A stretch of 64,000 nucleotides of DNA from Physcomitrium patens (Eukaryota > Streptophyta > Bryopsida > Funariales > Funariaceae). The stretch is from contig NC_037254.1 in NCBI RefSeq assembly GCF_000002425.4, forward strand, positions 16,204,763-16,268,762, in the 5' to 3' direction. This document shows, one piece after another, positions 51,632-64,000 of this stretch. The position numbers were made by a program, and so were the translations under genes. The notes beneath the pieces are model-generated. The model made no database searches. It saw only the letters and a program-made list of their open reading frames with translations, and was not told where the DNA came from. Within the stretch, counting starts at the first letter, position 1. The number at the start of each line of letters is the position of its first letter.

Positions 51632-52395
51632 ATTTAAAATATGTTGCAAAAGCTTTAAATTCATAACATATAAAATTAAAGATCTTTCACAAGTTGCATT
51701 TTCATGGTTAAGAATAAAATTATTTAACAAATATGAAAACGTTGATAATACAGAAAAAAAAAAAAAAAAATCATGCTTTAAATACATAAAAAAATATAAT
51801 CTTAAAAATTAACAGAATTTTATAAGGGGTTTTTGATATGAAATTTAATTTATTAGAGATAATGAATGATTTTTATACAACATGGTATTATGAACAAAAT
51901 ACATTTTTGCAATAAAAATTAAATTTGACTTATGAAAATTTTATATTGTTGTAATATAGGTGATTAATTGTGCATGTATATAATGATTTAGAATATTCAA
52001 TTAAAACTAATTAACATTATTTAGATTGGTGTTTCTATATTGACAGTTGCACGGCATGCATGATATTAAAATCAATTAGAAGTAGTACTAATATATACAT
52101 TTATTAAATTAGTAAAAGTATTACTAAATAAATACAAGAGAATAAAAATCAATTGCTAATCAATAGCATGGGCATAAAATAATAATAAATCAAATAAAAT
52201 GTTATAATATAACAATTTTTTAGAATATATAATATAAGTCCTTTAATATTACATATGTTTGAAACATATGCCATGACAATATTTTAGTAAGATCTTGGAT
52301 TTTTCCTAAAACAAAACCATTCACTCATTAATAAATAAATTTGATGTTAACATTTAGTAAAATATCAGGTCTATTTAACATTTCTATATATATAT

Positions 52396-52429
<34 letters not shown>

Positions 52430-52589
52430 TCATATACTATGTTAATTCTATAATATTGCAAAAAGAATAGTATAGAATTCCTACATTAATAATATTTTAA
52501 AAAATTATAACAAAATATATGATGTATAGGAAAAAGAAAAGAAATCACACATGATAAATGTGAAATGGTTAAAAGAAATGGAAAAGGAG

Positions 52590-53227
52590 AAGCTCACCAC
52601 CATAGTTCATTCGGCCCTCTCTCTTCTATCCAAAAAGAATAAACCCAATAAGAGAGAGATGCATGATTGGTATGGAAATTCCCATTAATACTATTAATCC
52701 CCCAGCACAAATGAGTAAGAAAGAATGTTGCCCCTTTTATGCCTCCCGAATGAGCGAAGTTGATAAGCTCAACCACGTCTTTGTGATTCCTTCTTCCAGG
52801 TTCCATCCGACGAACGTAACTCTTATTCATCCACCAAAGCACAACCCTCGTCGACATTATTCATCCGTCGCGTCTCCTGCACTCCCTCACCAGCTCTCCG
52901 CCTCCGCCTTCCAAATCCTGCCTCAAAATGGGCGCAGCCAGCTCGCAGGTCCTCCATGTTGGTTGCAATTTCGCGGCCTGATTGCCGAGAAGCGACGGAC
53001 GAGCTCTTTCGAGTGGTTTTTGTTTCGTGCCTTTTGGTGGTGTAGCGAGGAAGAGCTATTGTTTTTGTGTGTGGATGTTTGTGGGTGCTTGTTGCTTGCA
53101 GCCGCTGATTAGTGGGATCGCCCTTTGTGTTGCGGTGAAGAACAATTTCTCCACGTTAGATAACGCGATGGTTTAGAGATTTTGATAAGTGGGGTATTAT
53201 TTGTTTATTTAGCGAAGGTTAGATTTA

Positions 53228-53261
<34 letters not shown>

Positions 53262-53490
53262 GGGGGGGGGGGGGGGAGGGGGGAAGGGGGGTGGGCTTCA
53301 TTCAATCTTTTTTGGTTCCGTTTATTCTCGGTGAAGGGTTGAGTCGGTTCAGAAATTTGAGAGGAATGAGATTAGAGTTGCACCGAGGACCGAGGAGTGT
53401 GTACTTGTGATTTATTGTGTGGTAGGCAGCTCAGTGTAGGCATTGAGCTGCTTTGTTTTCCGAGTATTTGAGGGAGTTGAAATTGCGGCA
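52590..53490 (+). promoter_or_regulatory. Promoter and 5' leader region of the AIR carboxylase gene
   Basis: Composition returns to normal at about 52590. The 149-codon open frame at 52663-53112 has no domain and is probably leader or promoter. The stretch includes a T30-G16 tract. Confidence 0.45.
53231..53295 (+). repeat. T30-G16 homopolymer junction followed by further G-tracts
   Basis: Thirty T (53231-53260), then sixteen G (53261-53276), then GGGGGG, GGGGGGG and GGG tracts separated by single A, AA and T. It ends about 195 bp before the start codon of the AIR carboxylase gene. Confidence 0.9.
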
Positions 53491-56014
53491 ATGGGTGTGT
53501 TGTGTGCCTCATCGCAAGGAGCTGCTCTGAAAAGTCTTGTCGACGCTCCTGCCAAGGTCACCGCCTCGGCGGCTTCGTCTGCACTCCCACTTCCCGGTTT
53601 TGCATCGGGGAGGACTGCGAAGGCTTTGAGGTCAAGTAGGGAGTGCCTGACCATTGCTTTGAAAGGAGGGCTTAGCCAGGGTTTAGGGAACTCTTGCGCC
53701 GGAATTAGCAGAAAGAGAGAATTGCGCCTCACACAAACTGCTATTTCGGCCACAACTGAGTCCTCTGAAACTGTGGAGGATCACCAGGAGCAGGGAGACG
53801 TCGCGGTCATGAACTCTAGTGGGTGCGAAACGTTGTGCACAACGACATGGGGTCTGTGTGATACGGTAATCGGGGTTCTCGGCGGCGGGCAGCTCGGACG
53901 GATGCTCTGCCAAGCTGCCTCTCCCATGGGCATTAAAGTATCTGTTTTGGACCCGCTTGAGGATTGTCCAGCTGGGAACATTGCGTACCATCATCAAGTT
54001 GGGAGTTTCAAAGATATGCAGGCTGTTCGGGAATTCGCTAAAGGATGTGGCGCTTTGACTGTGGAGATTGAGCATGTGAATGTTGAGACGCTCGAGGCTC
54101 TTGCACGCGAGAATGTCGACATTGAGCCCAAACCTTTCACAATTCGCATTATTCAGGTCTGGCATTACTGAATCTCAAATTCGACCTTGATTGCTATTTA
54201 CCTGTAGTTTTATTGCTATGGTTATGATTTCTTTCTAGTTTTTTTTTGCTTGTTTGTTTTTGGAAACAGATGGATGGGACTCTTTGCTATTAAGAGAGGT
54301 ATTAGCAAAGCAGCTGAGTCTGTGTTGCGAACAGTGAGCGATTTTTAGTCGGTGTTTGGATACTGGACTAGGTCTATGTTCGGAGGTGAGGGGTTCCAGA
54401 AAACCCTTAAACCAATTCCTGGGCAAAATTTATTGTTGGTAGTCCATGTGATATCAAATTTGTTTAGTAAACATCTCTCCTTGTAAGAGGTTTATTTATT
54501 TATTTATTTATTTTAATTTTCCCTTTCTCCCTACTTTTAATATTTTTTGGTCATGCATCGTGCAGGACAAGTATATGCAGAAGATGCACTTCAAGAAACA
54601 CGACGTAGCCCTTCCCGAGTTTATGAAGATTGACTCTGCGGAGGAGGCGGAGGAGGCTGGGAAGTTGTTTGGCTACCCGCTGATGTTGAAGAGCCGGCGG
54701 GACGCATATGATGGACGCGGTAACGCGGTGGTTGAATCCAGGGAAGCTCTACCCCTAGCGATTTCGTCCTTAGGGGGCATTGAACGGTGTCTTTACGCTG
54801 AGAAGTGGGCGCCATTTGTAAAGGAGTTGGCCATCATGGTGGCTAGAGGGAGGGATGGTTCCATTCGCTCCTTTCCAGTCGTCGAAACCACACATGTTAG
54901 CAACATTTGTCATACAGTTGAAGCTCCGGCCCGTATCCCTAAAGAGGTCGCTGAATTAGCCATGCAGGTTGCAGAGCGAGCAGTGGGATCTCTATCTGGA
55001 GCTGGCATGTTCGGTGTTGAGCTTTTCCTTCTCAAGGATGGAAACGTATTGCTGAACGAAGTCGCACCGAGACCCCATAACTGTGGACATTACACAATCG
55101 AATCATGCTTCGTCTCCCAGTATGAGCAGCACCTGCGGTGTGTCCTCGGGCTTCCTCTCGGCGACCCCTCCATGAAGGTCCCTGCCGCTTTGATGTACAA
55201 CATTTTAGGTGAAGCAGATGGAGAGGAGGGGTTCACCATCGCGCACAACATTATGCGTAGAGCCATGTCTGTGCCAGGGGCGAGTGTACACTGGTACGAG
55301 AAACCAGAAATCCGGAAGCAGAGGAAAATGGGGCACATCACGGTTGTAGGCCCAACGGCTGAGGTTGTGCGAGCTCGTATGAATTGGATCATCAACACGA
55401 AAGGCATACAAGATTACCCCAAGAAAAAGCCATCCTTCGTCTCTGGTGTTCTTCCTTCGAATGTAGCCACTGCGCTGGCAAGCTCTTCTGAAGATGCAAA
55501 ACCATCGGGCCCGCCTGTTGGAATTATCATGGGATCGGACTCAGACTTGCCAGTAATGTCTGCTGCTGCAGAGATTTTGGACTCATTCGGTATTCCATAT
55601 GAGTTGACGGTGGTGTCTGCTCACAGGACTCCAGAGAGGATGGTCTCATACGCCCAGACTGCACACAAACGTGGTGTAAAGGTGATTATCGCTGGGGCAG
55701 GAGGAGCTGCTCACCTCCCCGGGATGGTTGCTTCTTTGACTCCGCTTCCTGTGATTGGAGTGCCTGTGAAAGGAAGCCATACAGATGGGCTGGACTCGTT
55801 GCTGTCTATCGTCCAGATGCCACGAGGAATTCCCGTTGCTACAGTAGCGATTCAGAATGCAACAAATGCAGGTCTCCTGGCTGTGCGGATGCTTGGTGTA
55901 GAGAGTGATCAGATTGTTGATAAGATGGCTGCCTACCAGAACAGCTTGAAGGATATGGTGCTCGAGAAAGCAGAGAGGCTCGAGACTATCGGCTGGAAAG
56001 AGTATTTGAAGTGA
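53491..56014 (+). CDS. Phosphoribosylaminoimidazole carboxylase, fused PurK-PurE, plastid, 2 exons
   Basis: Exons 53491-54156 and 54566-56014 (2115 nt, 704 aa; phase-0 junction). The bifunctional enzyme carries out the AIR to CAIR step of purine synthesis, which in plants is plastidic. The first ~110 residues are Ala/Ser/Arg-rich, fitting a transit peptide. PurK starts at [13 protein letters not shown] (~126), with DPLEDCPAG and [15 protein letters not shown], then an ATP-grasp region ([47 protein letters not shown]). PurE starts at [14 protein letters not shown] (~538), with [11 protein letters not shown] and [14 protein letters not shown], the CAIR mutase signatures. Fusion order and length fit the plant and fungal enzymes. 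The start is the first Met before the transit-like stretch. Convergent with the NFXL gene. Confidence 0.93.
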
Positions 56015-56890
56015 TTTTCATATCTCAAAGTTCATTGGAGTATGGATGGAATCGACGCTTCAGGGTTGAGATTGGCACATGATCTTGTGAAGATATGGGC
56101 ATTATTCAGAGGAGTGGAAGGGAATTCTCGAAGAGACGCAGGCATTCGCATCATATCCACTTGCCATCATATTTTGCAGTCTAAATGCTTATGGGTCGCT
56201 TCCCATGTAGTGGGGCCGTTGCGGCCGCTGAAACTGGTGTTACTTTAGCAAGTCTTCACGAGGCTTAGCACAGTGAAACTTTTGGCAGTTGCATCAGACA
56301 CCTTTTTGATAGAGTTCTTTTTTACCTTCGTCTTTCACACTCGAGCTTGCTTAACCTAACTCAACATTTTTAATTATCCTCTAGAAACTTAGTACTATTT
56401 GTTCTGTATTTTGTTTACAACAGATCTTATTGATATGGCTGGTGTGTGCGATGCGCTTTTTAATCAGCGGCTAAGAATCCAATGAGAAGTAAACTTTCAC
56501 TGTGTTGCACACTCCTTTTTTACAATGTAGGCATGTGCCTGAAGGTCTCCAGCTTGTTTGTATTGGCACCACTGCACCAGTAATGCGGTGCGCACATTTT
56601 TGGCAAGACATGATTAAAAGGTGGACTGATTCTCTATCGACTTGGTTCCGTTGCAGCTGCTAGAATCTCAGCATCCACCAAGGAGGACAACGAATGAAAT
56701 AGGCATAGATTGTACAGTTCAAAGTAATTGATATTACTGGTTCCTTCCACGTGCACGCAGCTTCATTTGGCATTGGCAACGGAAACCAATTAAATTTGAT
56801 AAGAGTGACGCTTCTTGTCCCTCAAAACATCTACAGGATAAGATAACAATACATAATATATGATCCAGCTTGTGAAACAGAGATGCAGAT
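56015..56890. other. Convergent 3' flanks
   Basis: Holds the 3' UTRs of the AIR carboxylase gene (plus) and the NFXL gene (minus). No other gene seen. Confidence 0.5.
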
Positions 56891-59800
56891 TTAAAAGCCT
56901 CCAGACATGCGTCTACGAGGTTTAACAGCATCACGAGCGTCCATCCACCGAGACAGTGCCAACAAGCCTTTGTAACCGTAAACAAGAACAAGAAAAGCAC
57001 CAACTACCAAAAAACCTATCATTATCCAGCGACCTGCCTTGACAATATTCTCCTGCATGTACAGAGTCAGAAGTAGTCTTTAGGATAAAATTCTGAACGT
57101 CTTGAAAGTCAGGACACATGTCTTAAATGCCAATACTTAGTAGAGACATGCATTCTGTACACACTCTAAATCCTAAACATGGATGAATAAGAAGAAAATT
57201 CACCTTGAAGGCTGAAGGCTTAGTTGTATCGTCCAGGTTACGACCTCTCCGTTTTTTTGGGACCTTAACTGGTGCTGTATTCATCTATATAACAAGATAA
57301 CCACAAAGACATCACTCAAACCAACATATAACAAAATCTTTTCAGTCTTACGCAGAAAACATCTGCATAAAACTAAGACTCTTGTGGAAATTATATCAAA
57401 TATTACGAGAAACATAACACTGGACAAACAAATTTGCACACCTCAGGTTCTTTCGATTTGCGATGTCGCAGCAGTTCGGTTTCCTCTTTTTCCCTCCTTT
57501 CAGCAGCCAAACGTGAGCACTCTTGATCACAAGGTAAGAGCCCCACTCCAAAAACTGCACTCTTTTGTGAGCCTTTTGGTAGGGCAGCTTGTGCATCACA
57601 ACAAAGCCACTCTTTCTTGAGGCGTTGGCAGGCACATCGTACAGTCACCTGGCATGAACATAACAATTTCGAGAAAACTTGGATCAATATACACTGGTCA
57701 ACGAAGAAGCATAACGAAAGTGGCTCTGATCCTTGCCTAGTACAGCTTAACTAGGACCAGTACTGACCTTCAACGACGGTCAGCGGGTTAAAATCGTAAA
57801 CAGGTCACTCTTCAACAATTCCTACACAAATTACATATACGAATCCAGTGCAACCTTCAAATTTCGAGATGGTTACAAACTCTAGACACGAACACCGTTC
57901 AACCAGCTGAAGGCGGAATGAAAATACAGGATGCATTTCATGAAACAGAGAAACTAGTTGCAGGTTAGCTCCAGAAAGTACCTTCTTGCGACAGCTGTCA
58001 GCGGCCGTTGGACAAATTCCTGGATGACAAATATCCGGACATAGATGCGAGCAATTTGGGAGTTTTCTGAAGAGAACCCACATTGTCTCGGTTCATTTGT
58101 TGTTTATAAGATGAAAATAGCCACGTAGTAATCAAAATGAAACCTACCAAGGTCTATCAAGAATTGCCTCGAATCTGAATTGAACTGAAGAGCAAGAGCA
58201 TTGTATGTACTTGTGGCAAGGCCCACCGCAACTCAGTAACTTGGCTCGTTCTTTGTCGGAGACCGAATTGAAGGCAGTGCATTCAAACGACTGAACTAAA
58301 GCCTCACAGTGGCAAGCACGCTTCAGGACAGCTTTACAAGGTTTGCAATCCCCAATGTGACAAATTTGAGTACATGGATGTGGGCACCGAAGGAACCGCT
58401 TCTGCCAGCAGAAATCACATGGAATACATTAAAAATAAATTCCCGACACTATTTCTGATCAAACAACCATTAAATCGCTAAAATGGATCCTATATACCTG
58501 GTGCAACCATAACAATTTGGAGCTAAAATAATGCAAGTAGAGAAGATACTTCAACGGATTGGCACAGAATTAAGATGGTAATGCGAGAATAGCAGAACGC
58601 AACAGACCTTTTGACAAGGTAACCGACACTGTTCACAGCTATCAACAACCTTAACGTTGTCAGGTTGTGTTGAGGTCTCCTGTACCAAATTGTTACTGTT
58701 ACCCTTTTCATTAAGTGGCGAGGATCCATATTTACCCCACACTCTCTCAGGCTCATCCGTTGGCTCTGCCAAGTCTATCCCAGAGGGCATGACTACAACC
58801 TGCTTAACATAAACTTCTTCCCCTGCCACAATGCGTGGAATGGTGACAAAATGGCATGAATTTCTGCAAATATGATTTCCACAAGCCAGCGGGTTGCCGC
58901 AGAGTTTGCTACACCGAAATTCAGCACTCTGTGAGCATACCATCTGCATAACGATCAACTTGACATTAGTTAAACCAAAGATTGGGATTCTGAGAAAAAT
59001 GTTTCTGAATACAGACCTAAGTATTTAAAACGATAAGTGACCAAGTTAAACGCAATACCAGAAATAATATCCTAACTTACAGGTACGAGCACATGGTAAT
59101 CTGCATTATGAAAATGAGAAGACAAATGTGACCCTCCTCGATTCCTCAGAAACTATCTGAAAGTGTCTGCATTCCGAACTGTAAATGGCTGGAATATTAA
59201 CGGACTAGATGCAAGACCTGAGACACTGGTACATACCGTGCGCTCACTGCCTTGATGCTGACCAAGACATTTCTTTACAATTCGTTCAGAGCAAGCCGGA
59301 CAAGGTTCACCAATACTAGCTGATCCGTCGTGAATAGGTTTCTTCTTTTTGGTCTTATAAGTGTAATCAGGATTTGGAACAGGTTTAGCCCCATGACACC
59401 TGAAATTAAGAAAAGACGCAGTTCGAAAACACGTATGGACGGACCCCTTTCAGAACACAAAACTAAAGATAAAAGAATTTTGTTCATAATATTGTTATTA
59501 TATAAAAACCATTCAAAACCTTAAATGGCGCAACACGTATCACATACCTCTCTTTGCAATTGTGGCCACACGGTAATAGGGTCATACAGGGCAGCTGACA
59601 TTCTGGACAAGCACCATAATGACACCTGTGTGGCTGCAAATAATTAACGCAAAAATAAAACTGATATCAGATCGGTGAATATGGAAAACCCAGAACAAAA
59701 AAATGAAAATCCAAAAAGTATTGATAAGAGTACAGCCTCCAAAACCAGAACCACTCAGGTCATGTCACAAAATAGTACTCGCGCTTAGGAATGTCAGGTT

Positions 59801-62800
59801 AATACCTTGCAATTTGAGCCATGATTGCACTTGGGGGATATCGAACAGAGCTTTACGCAACGTGGAGGCCGTTGTGTTCTTTCTGTTCCACAAGGTACCT
59901 GACAACTACACATATCAGCAAAGAAAAGCGCATATGATCCTCTAACTCGTAGGTGCTGAAATCAAGACATAAAGCCCTACTTTATATTTGACCCCAAATC
60001 CAAATTACAATTTAGAGTTAAAAAACAGGAGACCGCAAATAATAAAATTGCTGGGATGTAAAAACCCTAGAAAAGTAGAGTTCTAGACAACAATCGGATT
60101 CATTACTACAATGCCCAGATCTACAGCAAAGATATATCAACAAAAAGAACAAGTATGACCTCCGCATGCCATATGAACAACTCTTATCGTGAACACAACG
60201 TCTTCATATAAGCTGCACAAATAGAAATTAATACTTGAGTTCATGAGCGAACCTGGATGCAAGTTGCTCCACAAGCGCATGAGATTTGCACGTTGATAGG
60301 ACAAGGTGCACACAGTCCTCTGCCAGCCACGACATTCCTTCAAGTCAAGATCTTTCGAATGAAGTACACAATAGCCAAATTGTCTAAGTAGTAGATCGTA
60401 CACATGCTATCTCGTAGTAGTTGCTTTGATGAAATAAAGTGAAGTGGCGGATATTATATACAAGGTGATATTCTAGTAACATGTGACGAACTTACAAAAG
60501 TGGATACTCAACGGGATTCCAAACCTGTTTTACCTCTCTACCAGCGATCCGAACCTACAACTTGAACTCAAAGGGCGGCAAGAATTGATAGAATATAATT
60601 TATAATAATGTGGACGTCCAAAATTTGCAAACCTGTGACAGGGAGCTGGGCACTTATGATTCCCGCACTTCAGCCTCCGGCCGCACACCTACAAGTCCTT
60701 ACCATGTCCCATTTTAATTCAAGTATTGTGAATATAAACATGGAGTTAGACTTCTCACTCAACAAACATGTTCGAGAAAAGAGATGGCCCCATTTTCAAA
60801 CTGTTATGAGACGACACCAACTCCTACAACAAAGAAGGAGAAAAAAACTATTCATGTTTATACTTGCATTCTTCTATTTTTTAGAAGAAAAAAGTAATCA
60901 AAGGAAAAATATTTCATTGCGAAACCCGATTAAAATCAAACCTCTGAGCATAGTGGGCAATCCCCGTCACAGCAGCGACGTTTACATGCATGCCGACCAC
61001 AGTCTTTCATTCGTTGACACTTCCTTTCACATAACAGTTCTTGATGGCAAGGGACCTATGAATTGCAGGCATTCGTCAAAGAAGGTCCATGCTTATCATA
61101 AATCGTTGCCCTAAACTGCGGATCTCTCACAATGATCCCAATAAAAGAATAAACCTGCAACAAAATGCAAATACAGGTCTAACGTATGCTCCGCCCCAGC
61201 ACCAGAACAGTGTGCAAACTTCCTCAACCATCAAATAACGCACAGCTTCAGAGTGGTTACTCACCTCTTTCTTGAGACTTCCACAACGACAAGATTTCAC
61301 AAGAACAACACGACACACTTCTTTGCATGAGCCATAATGGCAGCGCTCTGAACAGCGATGGATTTGACAAGGTAAAACTTTTTCGCACGTTGAACCGCAT
61401 GTGGGTATAACCACATCACAAGGGACTCCCTTGTGCTCTACTTTTCCACAGGGGCAGCTCCTCTTTCCCGTTAAATAGCAATCCCCACACGGTCCTGAAT
61501 GACAGCCTCTTTGACAACAGTGTTTCTGGCAAGATAACTGTCGACCACAAGGATTCTCACACCTAAAATTTGACTCTGCACAAGCTCGAATTGCACTCGT
61601 CTTCCCACATTGACATTTATGCACGGCAGTTTTGCTACAAGGGGGACAATCTCCGTCATGGCAGGCATTTTCACACTTGTGTTTACCACAGCTAAGAACC
61701 TTCTTGCATTCTCTTCCACATGAGAATTTGCTGTGCCCACATCGCCGCATTTTGGATTCGGCTCCACAAAAGCAACTGCAAGTTGTCGAAGAAGCCAATC
61801 ACATAAAGTGAGCAACTCATCTCATTACTGGTTTTCTGCAGAAGCTACTCAAGAGCGAACTATCGCACCCTTGCATAGAAGAGAAGTGAAGTACGAATGA
61901 CAATTACTACAAGTTCTAATAGTAGAAGGGTGTACAAAAAGAGAGTTATTCTCGTCTGACAACATGGAATGTTAATCTCGAAGGAAAAGACGATGAAAAT
62001 GGTTTACAATAGCCATCTCCATGCTAGCAGAGCGATCGTCAAACAACCACGCCCAAGTCTAGGTGACATACCTAACCATTTTAATACGCTCATCCAATTA
62101 GTCTATTCTTTTACAAGAAAAATGGGAGTATACGAGTGCAATGTTTCAGTAACAGCATTGCATTGCGCGACTTAACTTAATTTATTCACCTTGAGATCTA
62201 AAATACCTGAACTTGAGTAGCTGGGGACATGTCGGACACGGTCCAGGGTGGCACAACAACACGCACTCGTGGCCACATTTACTCGGCAAAGCTCGACCGC
62301 ATCTCTCTCCACAAGTATGAGGAGCCAGCCAAGGATCATGTACTGGGTGCTCTTGTTTCCCACAAAAGCATCTGTATTCCCGTGGAAGCTCTGACTTTGA
62401 GTAATCGGTCCTACAAAAAAAATTGCCAAAACAAACGCCTTTAAAATCTGTGGAAGAGTGAGAATCTCAAAAGGGGTGACCTTCTCCTATGAATAAAACT
62501 CCTAGGAAAACCTTAAATTCATCATTGACACAACGTACACCAAACTCTAACCCAAGCTCTGAATTTGTTCTCATCTATTATGGCAACTTTAGAAGCACCC
62601 ATGATGCATCACTAGGGCCAATAAAGCAGACCTGCATTTTGGGCAGTGCCAACAGGCTTTGTCCTCTGCTTCCGCTTGGGCTGCAGGAAAATGTTGGCCA
62701 GACAATTGGCCAAGGGAGCGAATTGCAGCTGCTCCGAGAGCTTGACGAGCCCATGATTGTATGCAGATGAGATGAAAAATCACATGACAACCGGCCTTGC

Positions 62801-63660
62801 AGTCCCACACTGGATCTGTGGCTCTTACTCGCTCTAAGCAGATCAAGCAGGACGTTGCACCACTGCGTCGTGCCAATAACAACGATCGAATCTTCGTTAA
62901 TCCTGGATTAATGATAAACAACGACGAGTTCGTCACTGATTGCAGACTAATGAAAACAGGGTCATATCTATGAATGCTTTCAATATAAAGCACACATCCG
63001 ATTCCGCCTTACAAAAACAAATGAATAAGCTATTCAACTGAGACGCATGTGTCTCATAAACCCTAAACCCACTAGATTGTACCAATGAATTGCGCATGCC
63101 TGTAATTAGCACACCCTCAATTTCTCCCAGAAGAAAGAAGTGTAGCTTCCAAATGCATCGAATCAAATCAAAGCCTACCCTACCCTAGATGTATCCAGAA
63201 ATTCGCATGTCGATACATTTTTACATTGATGGGATCCGACAAGCAGGTGTTGCCCTTAATCTGTGTAAACATCTTCTAGTCCACGGAAGAGAATAACAAC
63301 GCGAAAGCGCAGCTCCTCACACTGAGTTCTTAAGAGAAAAGCGACACCTGTGTCATCAATGTCTTCTGTGGTTGGATAGTCAGCCATGATGGCAGACTCC
63401 AGAGCATCCACATCGCGACCACGAGCACCGCCCTCTCCTCCGCTCTCTGAATCCTCGTCACTGGAGCTGTAAATCGGATCTGCCAAAGCCGGTTGGTTAG
63501 TGAAAGACAACGGAGGGTTTTTCACTGGCATTTTGATTGCGGCACTAGCTTGGCTCTGAGGTTGGTTGCGGAGAGGAGTATTCCAGGCATTTCGTCCTTG
63601 AGATGAAGTGCCTGCGGCGTGACTCACGCTCCCTTTGTCCATCGCTCTAGCATGAATCAT
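56891..63660 (-). CDS. NF-X1-type zinc finger protein with RING domain and C-terminal membrane segment (NFXL2-like), 16 exons
   Basis: Exons: 63321-63660, 62632-62935, 62207-62410, 61265-61775, 60941-61054, 60633-60688, 60253-60319, 59806-59898, 59548-59633, 59237-59399, 58608-58943, 58211-58401, 57982-58066, 57442-57648, 57204-57284, 56891-57052 (3000 nt, 999 aa, in frame throughout). N-terminal acidic Ser/Asp/Glu-rich region ([14 protein letters not shown]). RING from Cys143 (CLICLERV) to CPKC at 211-214. Then serial NF-X1 fingers, such as [23 protein letters not shown], and a charged segment [21 protein letters not shown] hydrophobic segment [19 protein letters not shown] (about 955-973) precedes a short basic tail. 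Plant NFXL proteins are stress and growth regulators, and the RING suggests ubiquitin ligase activity (family knowledge). A Met six codons later (63642) is an alternative start. Least certain junction: exon 1 to 2. Confidence 0.88.
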
Positions 63661-64000
63661 TCAAATGAGACTTCCACCCAATGCCCAAAAACCACCGCTT
63701 CGTCTTCGGACCTGTGCCCGCTACAAAAGATAAGAAGATTGCTGGACACTACCGACTCAAACCTATTCGGCGAACAGATCACCTAAAAGATCACCTCCAG
63801 CTATTCCCAGCTCTCAGCGAGGGGCTGCATCGATACACACTAAAATCCATAAGCCATTGAGAAGATCATCAACTGACGGAAACGGACAACTGCGAACACT
63901 CGAGCATGAAGAAGGATCACACACAATGCCACATAAACATGAGATCTAGAGGATTTGAGACTATTTCGCCAAAAAAAAACACACAAACACACACGAGAAT
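63661..64000 (-). promoter_or_regulatory. 5' leader/promoter region of the NFXL gene (cut by window end)
   Basis: Normal-composition DNA upstream of the NFXL start; no gene seen. Confidence 0.4.

Larger units (their letters stand above)
48923..52589. other. AT-rich spacer with repeat remnants
   Basis: Apart from the two entries below, no gene is seen. Contains an A run of about 28 at 51599-51628, and TA/CA microsatellites at about 52386-52429. Confidence 0.55.

Noticed and set aside
52663..53112. 149-codon plus-strand open frame upstream of the AIR carboxylase gene
   Set aside because: No recognisable domain and it lies in the presumed promoter/leader; chance ORF in a GC-normal region.

Overview
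This is a nuclear window from a land plant. Evidence: a plastid NADP-type GAPDH (GAPA), a fused plastid PurK-PurE protein, a plant-type NF-X1 protein, spliceosomal introns and plant-like LTR retrotransposons. A bryophyte (moss-like) genome is my best guess from the compact multi-exon genes in very AT-rich repeat DNA, but the sequence does not fix the species. No tRNA, rRNA or CRISPR array was recognised.

Layout. (1) 0.3-12.4 kb: a divergent pair, a CCCH zinc-finger gene (minus) and a DUF819 membrane-protein gene (plus). (2) 12.4-22.4 kb: AT-rich DNA holding an element about 5.2 kb long with long inverted arms and a decayed Helitron Rep/helicase reading frame inside. (3) 22.6-25.1 kb: GAPA (minus). 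(4) 25.1-28.3 kb: AT-rich spacer. (5) 28.3-30.1 kb: a small six-exon gene for a 3D (three-aspartate) domain protein (minus), with a GC-AG intron. (6) 30.8-39.0 kb: AT-rich DNA with a decayed Tc1-type transposon bounded by TIRs and a decayed Ty3/gypsy element. (7) 39.0-48.9 kb: a younger Ty3/gypsy chromovirus carrying a very young, internally deleted Ty1/copia element nested in its 3' LTR. (8) 48.9-52.6 kb: AT-rich spacer. (9) 53.5-63.7 kb: plastid-type AIR carboxylase (plus) convergent with a 16-exon NF-X1-like gene (minus).

All exon coordinates come from reading splice sites by eye. Each proposed model keeps reading frame across every junction: CCCH 2088 nt, DUF819 1440 nt, GAPA 1200 nt, 3D 645 nt, AIRC 2115 nt, NFXL 3000 nt. 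They are unrelated housekeeping, regulatory and plastid genes, not an operon-like system.

The strongest unusual signals are in the mobile elements: a copia element whose primer site matches the anticodon arm of initiator tRNA-Met, a gypsy leader with a triplicated PBS-like unit, a Tc1-like element with DD34E spacing in a plant context, and a Helitron remnant between long inverted arms. Composition alternates sharply: gene islands and young elements look normal, while old repeats are extremely AT-rich and full of stops that fit C-to-T decay.
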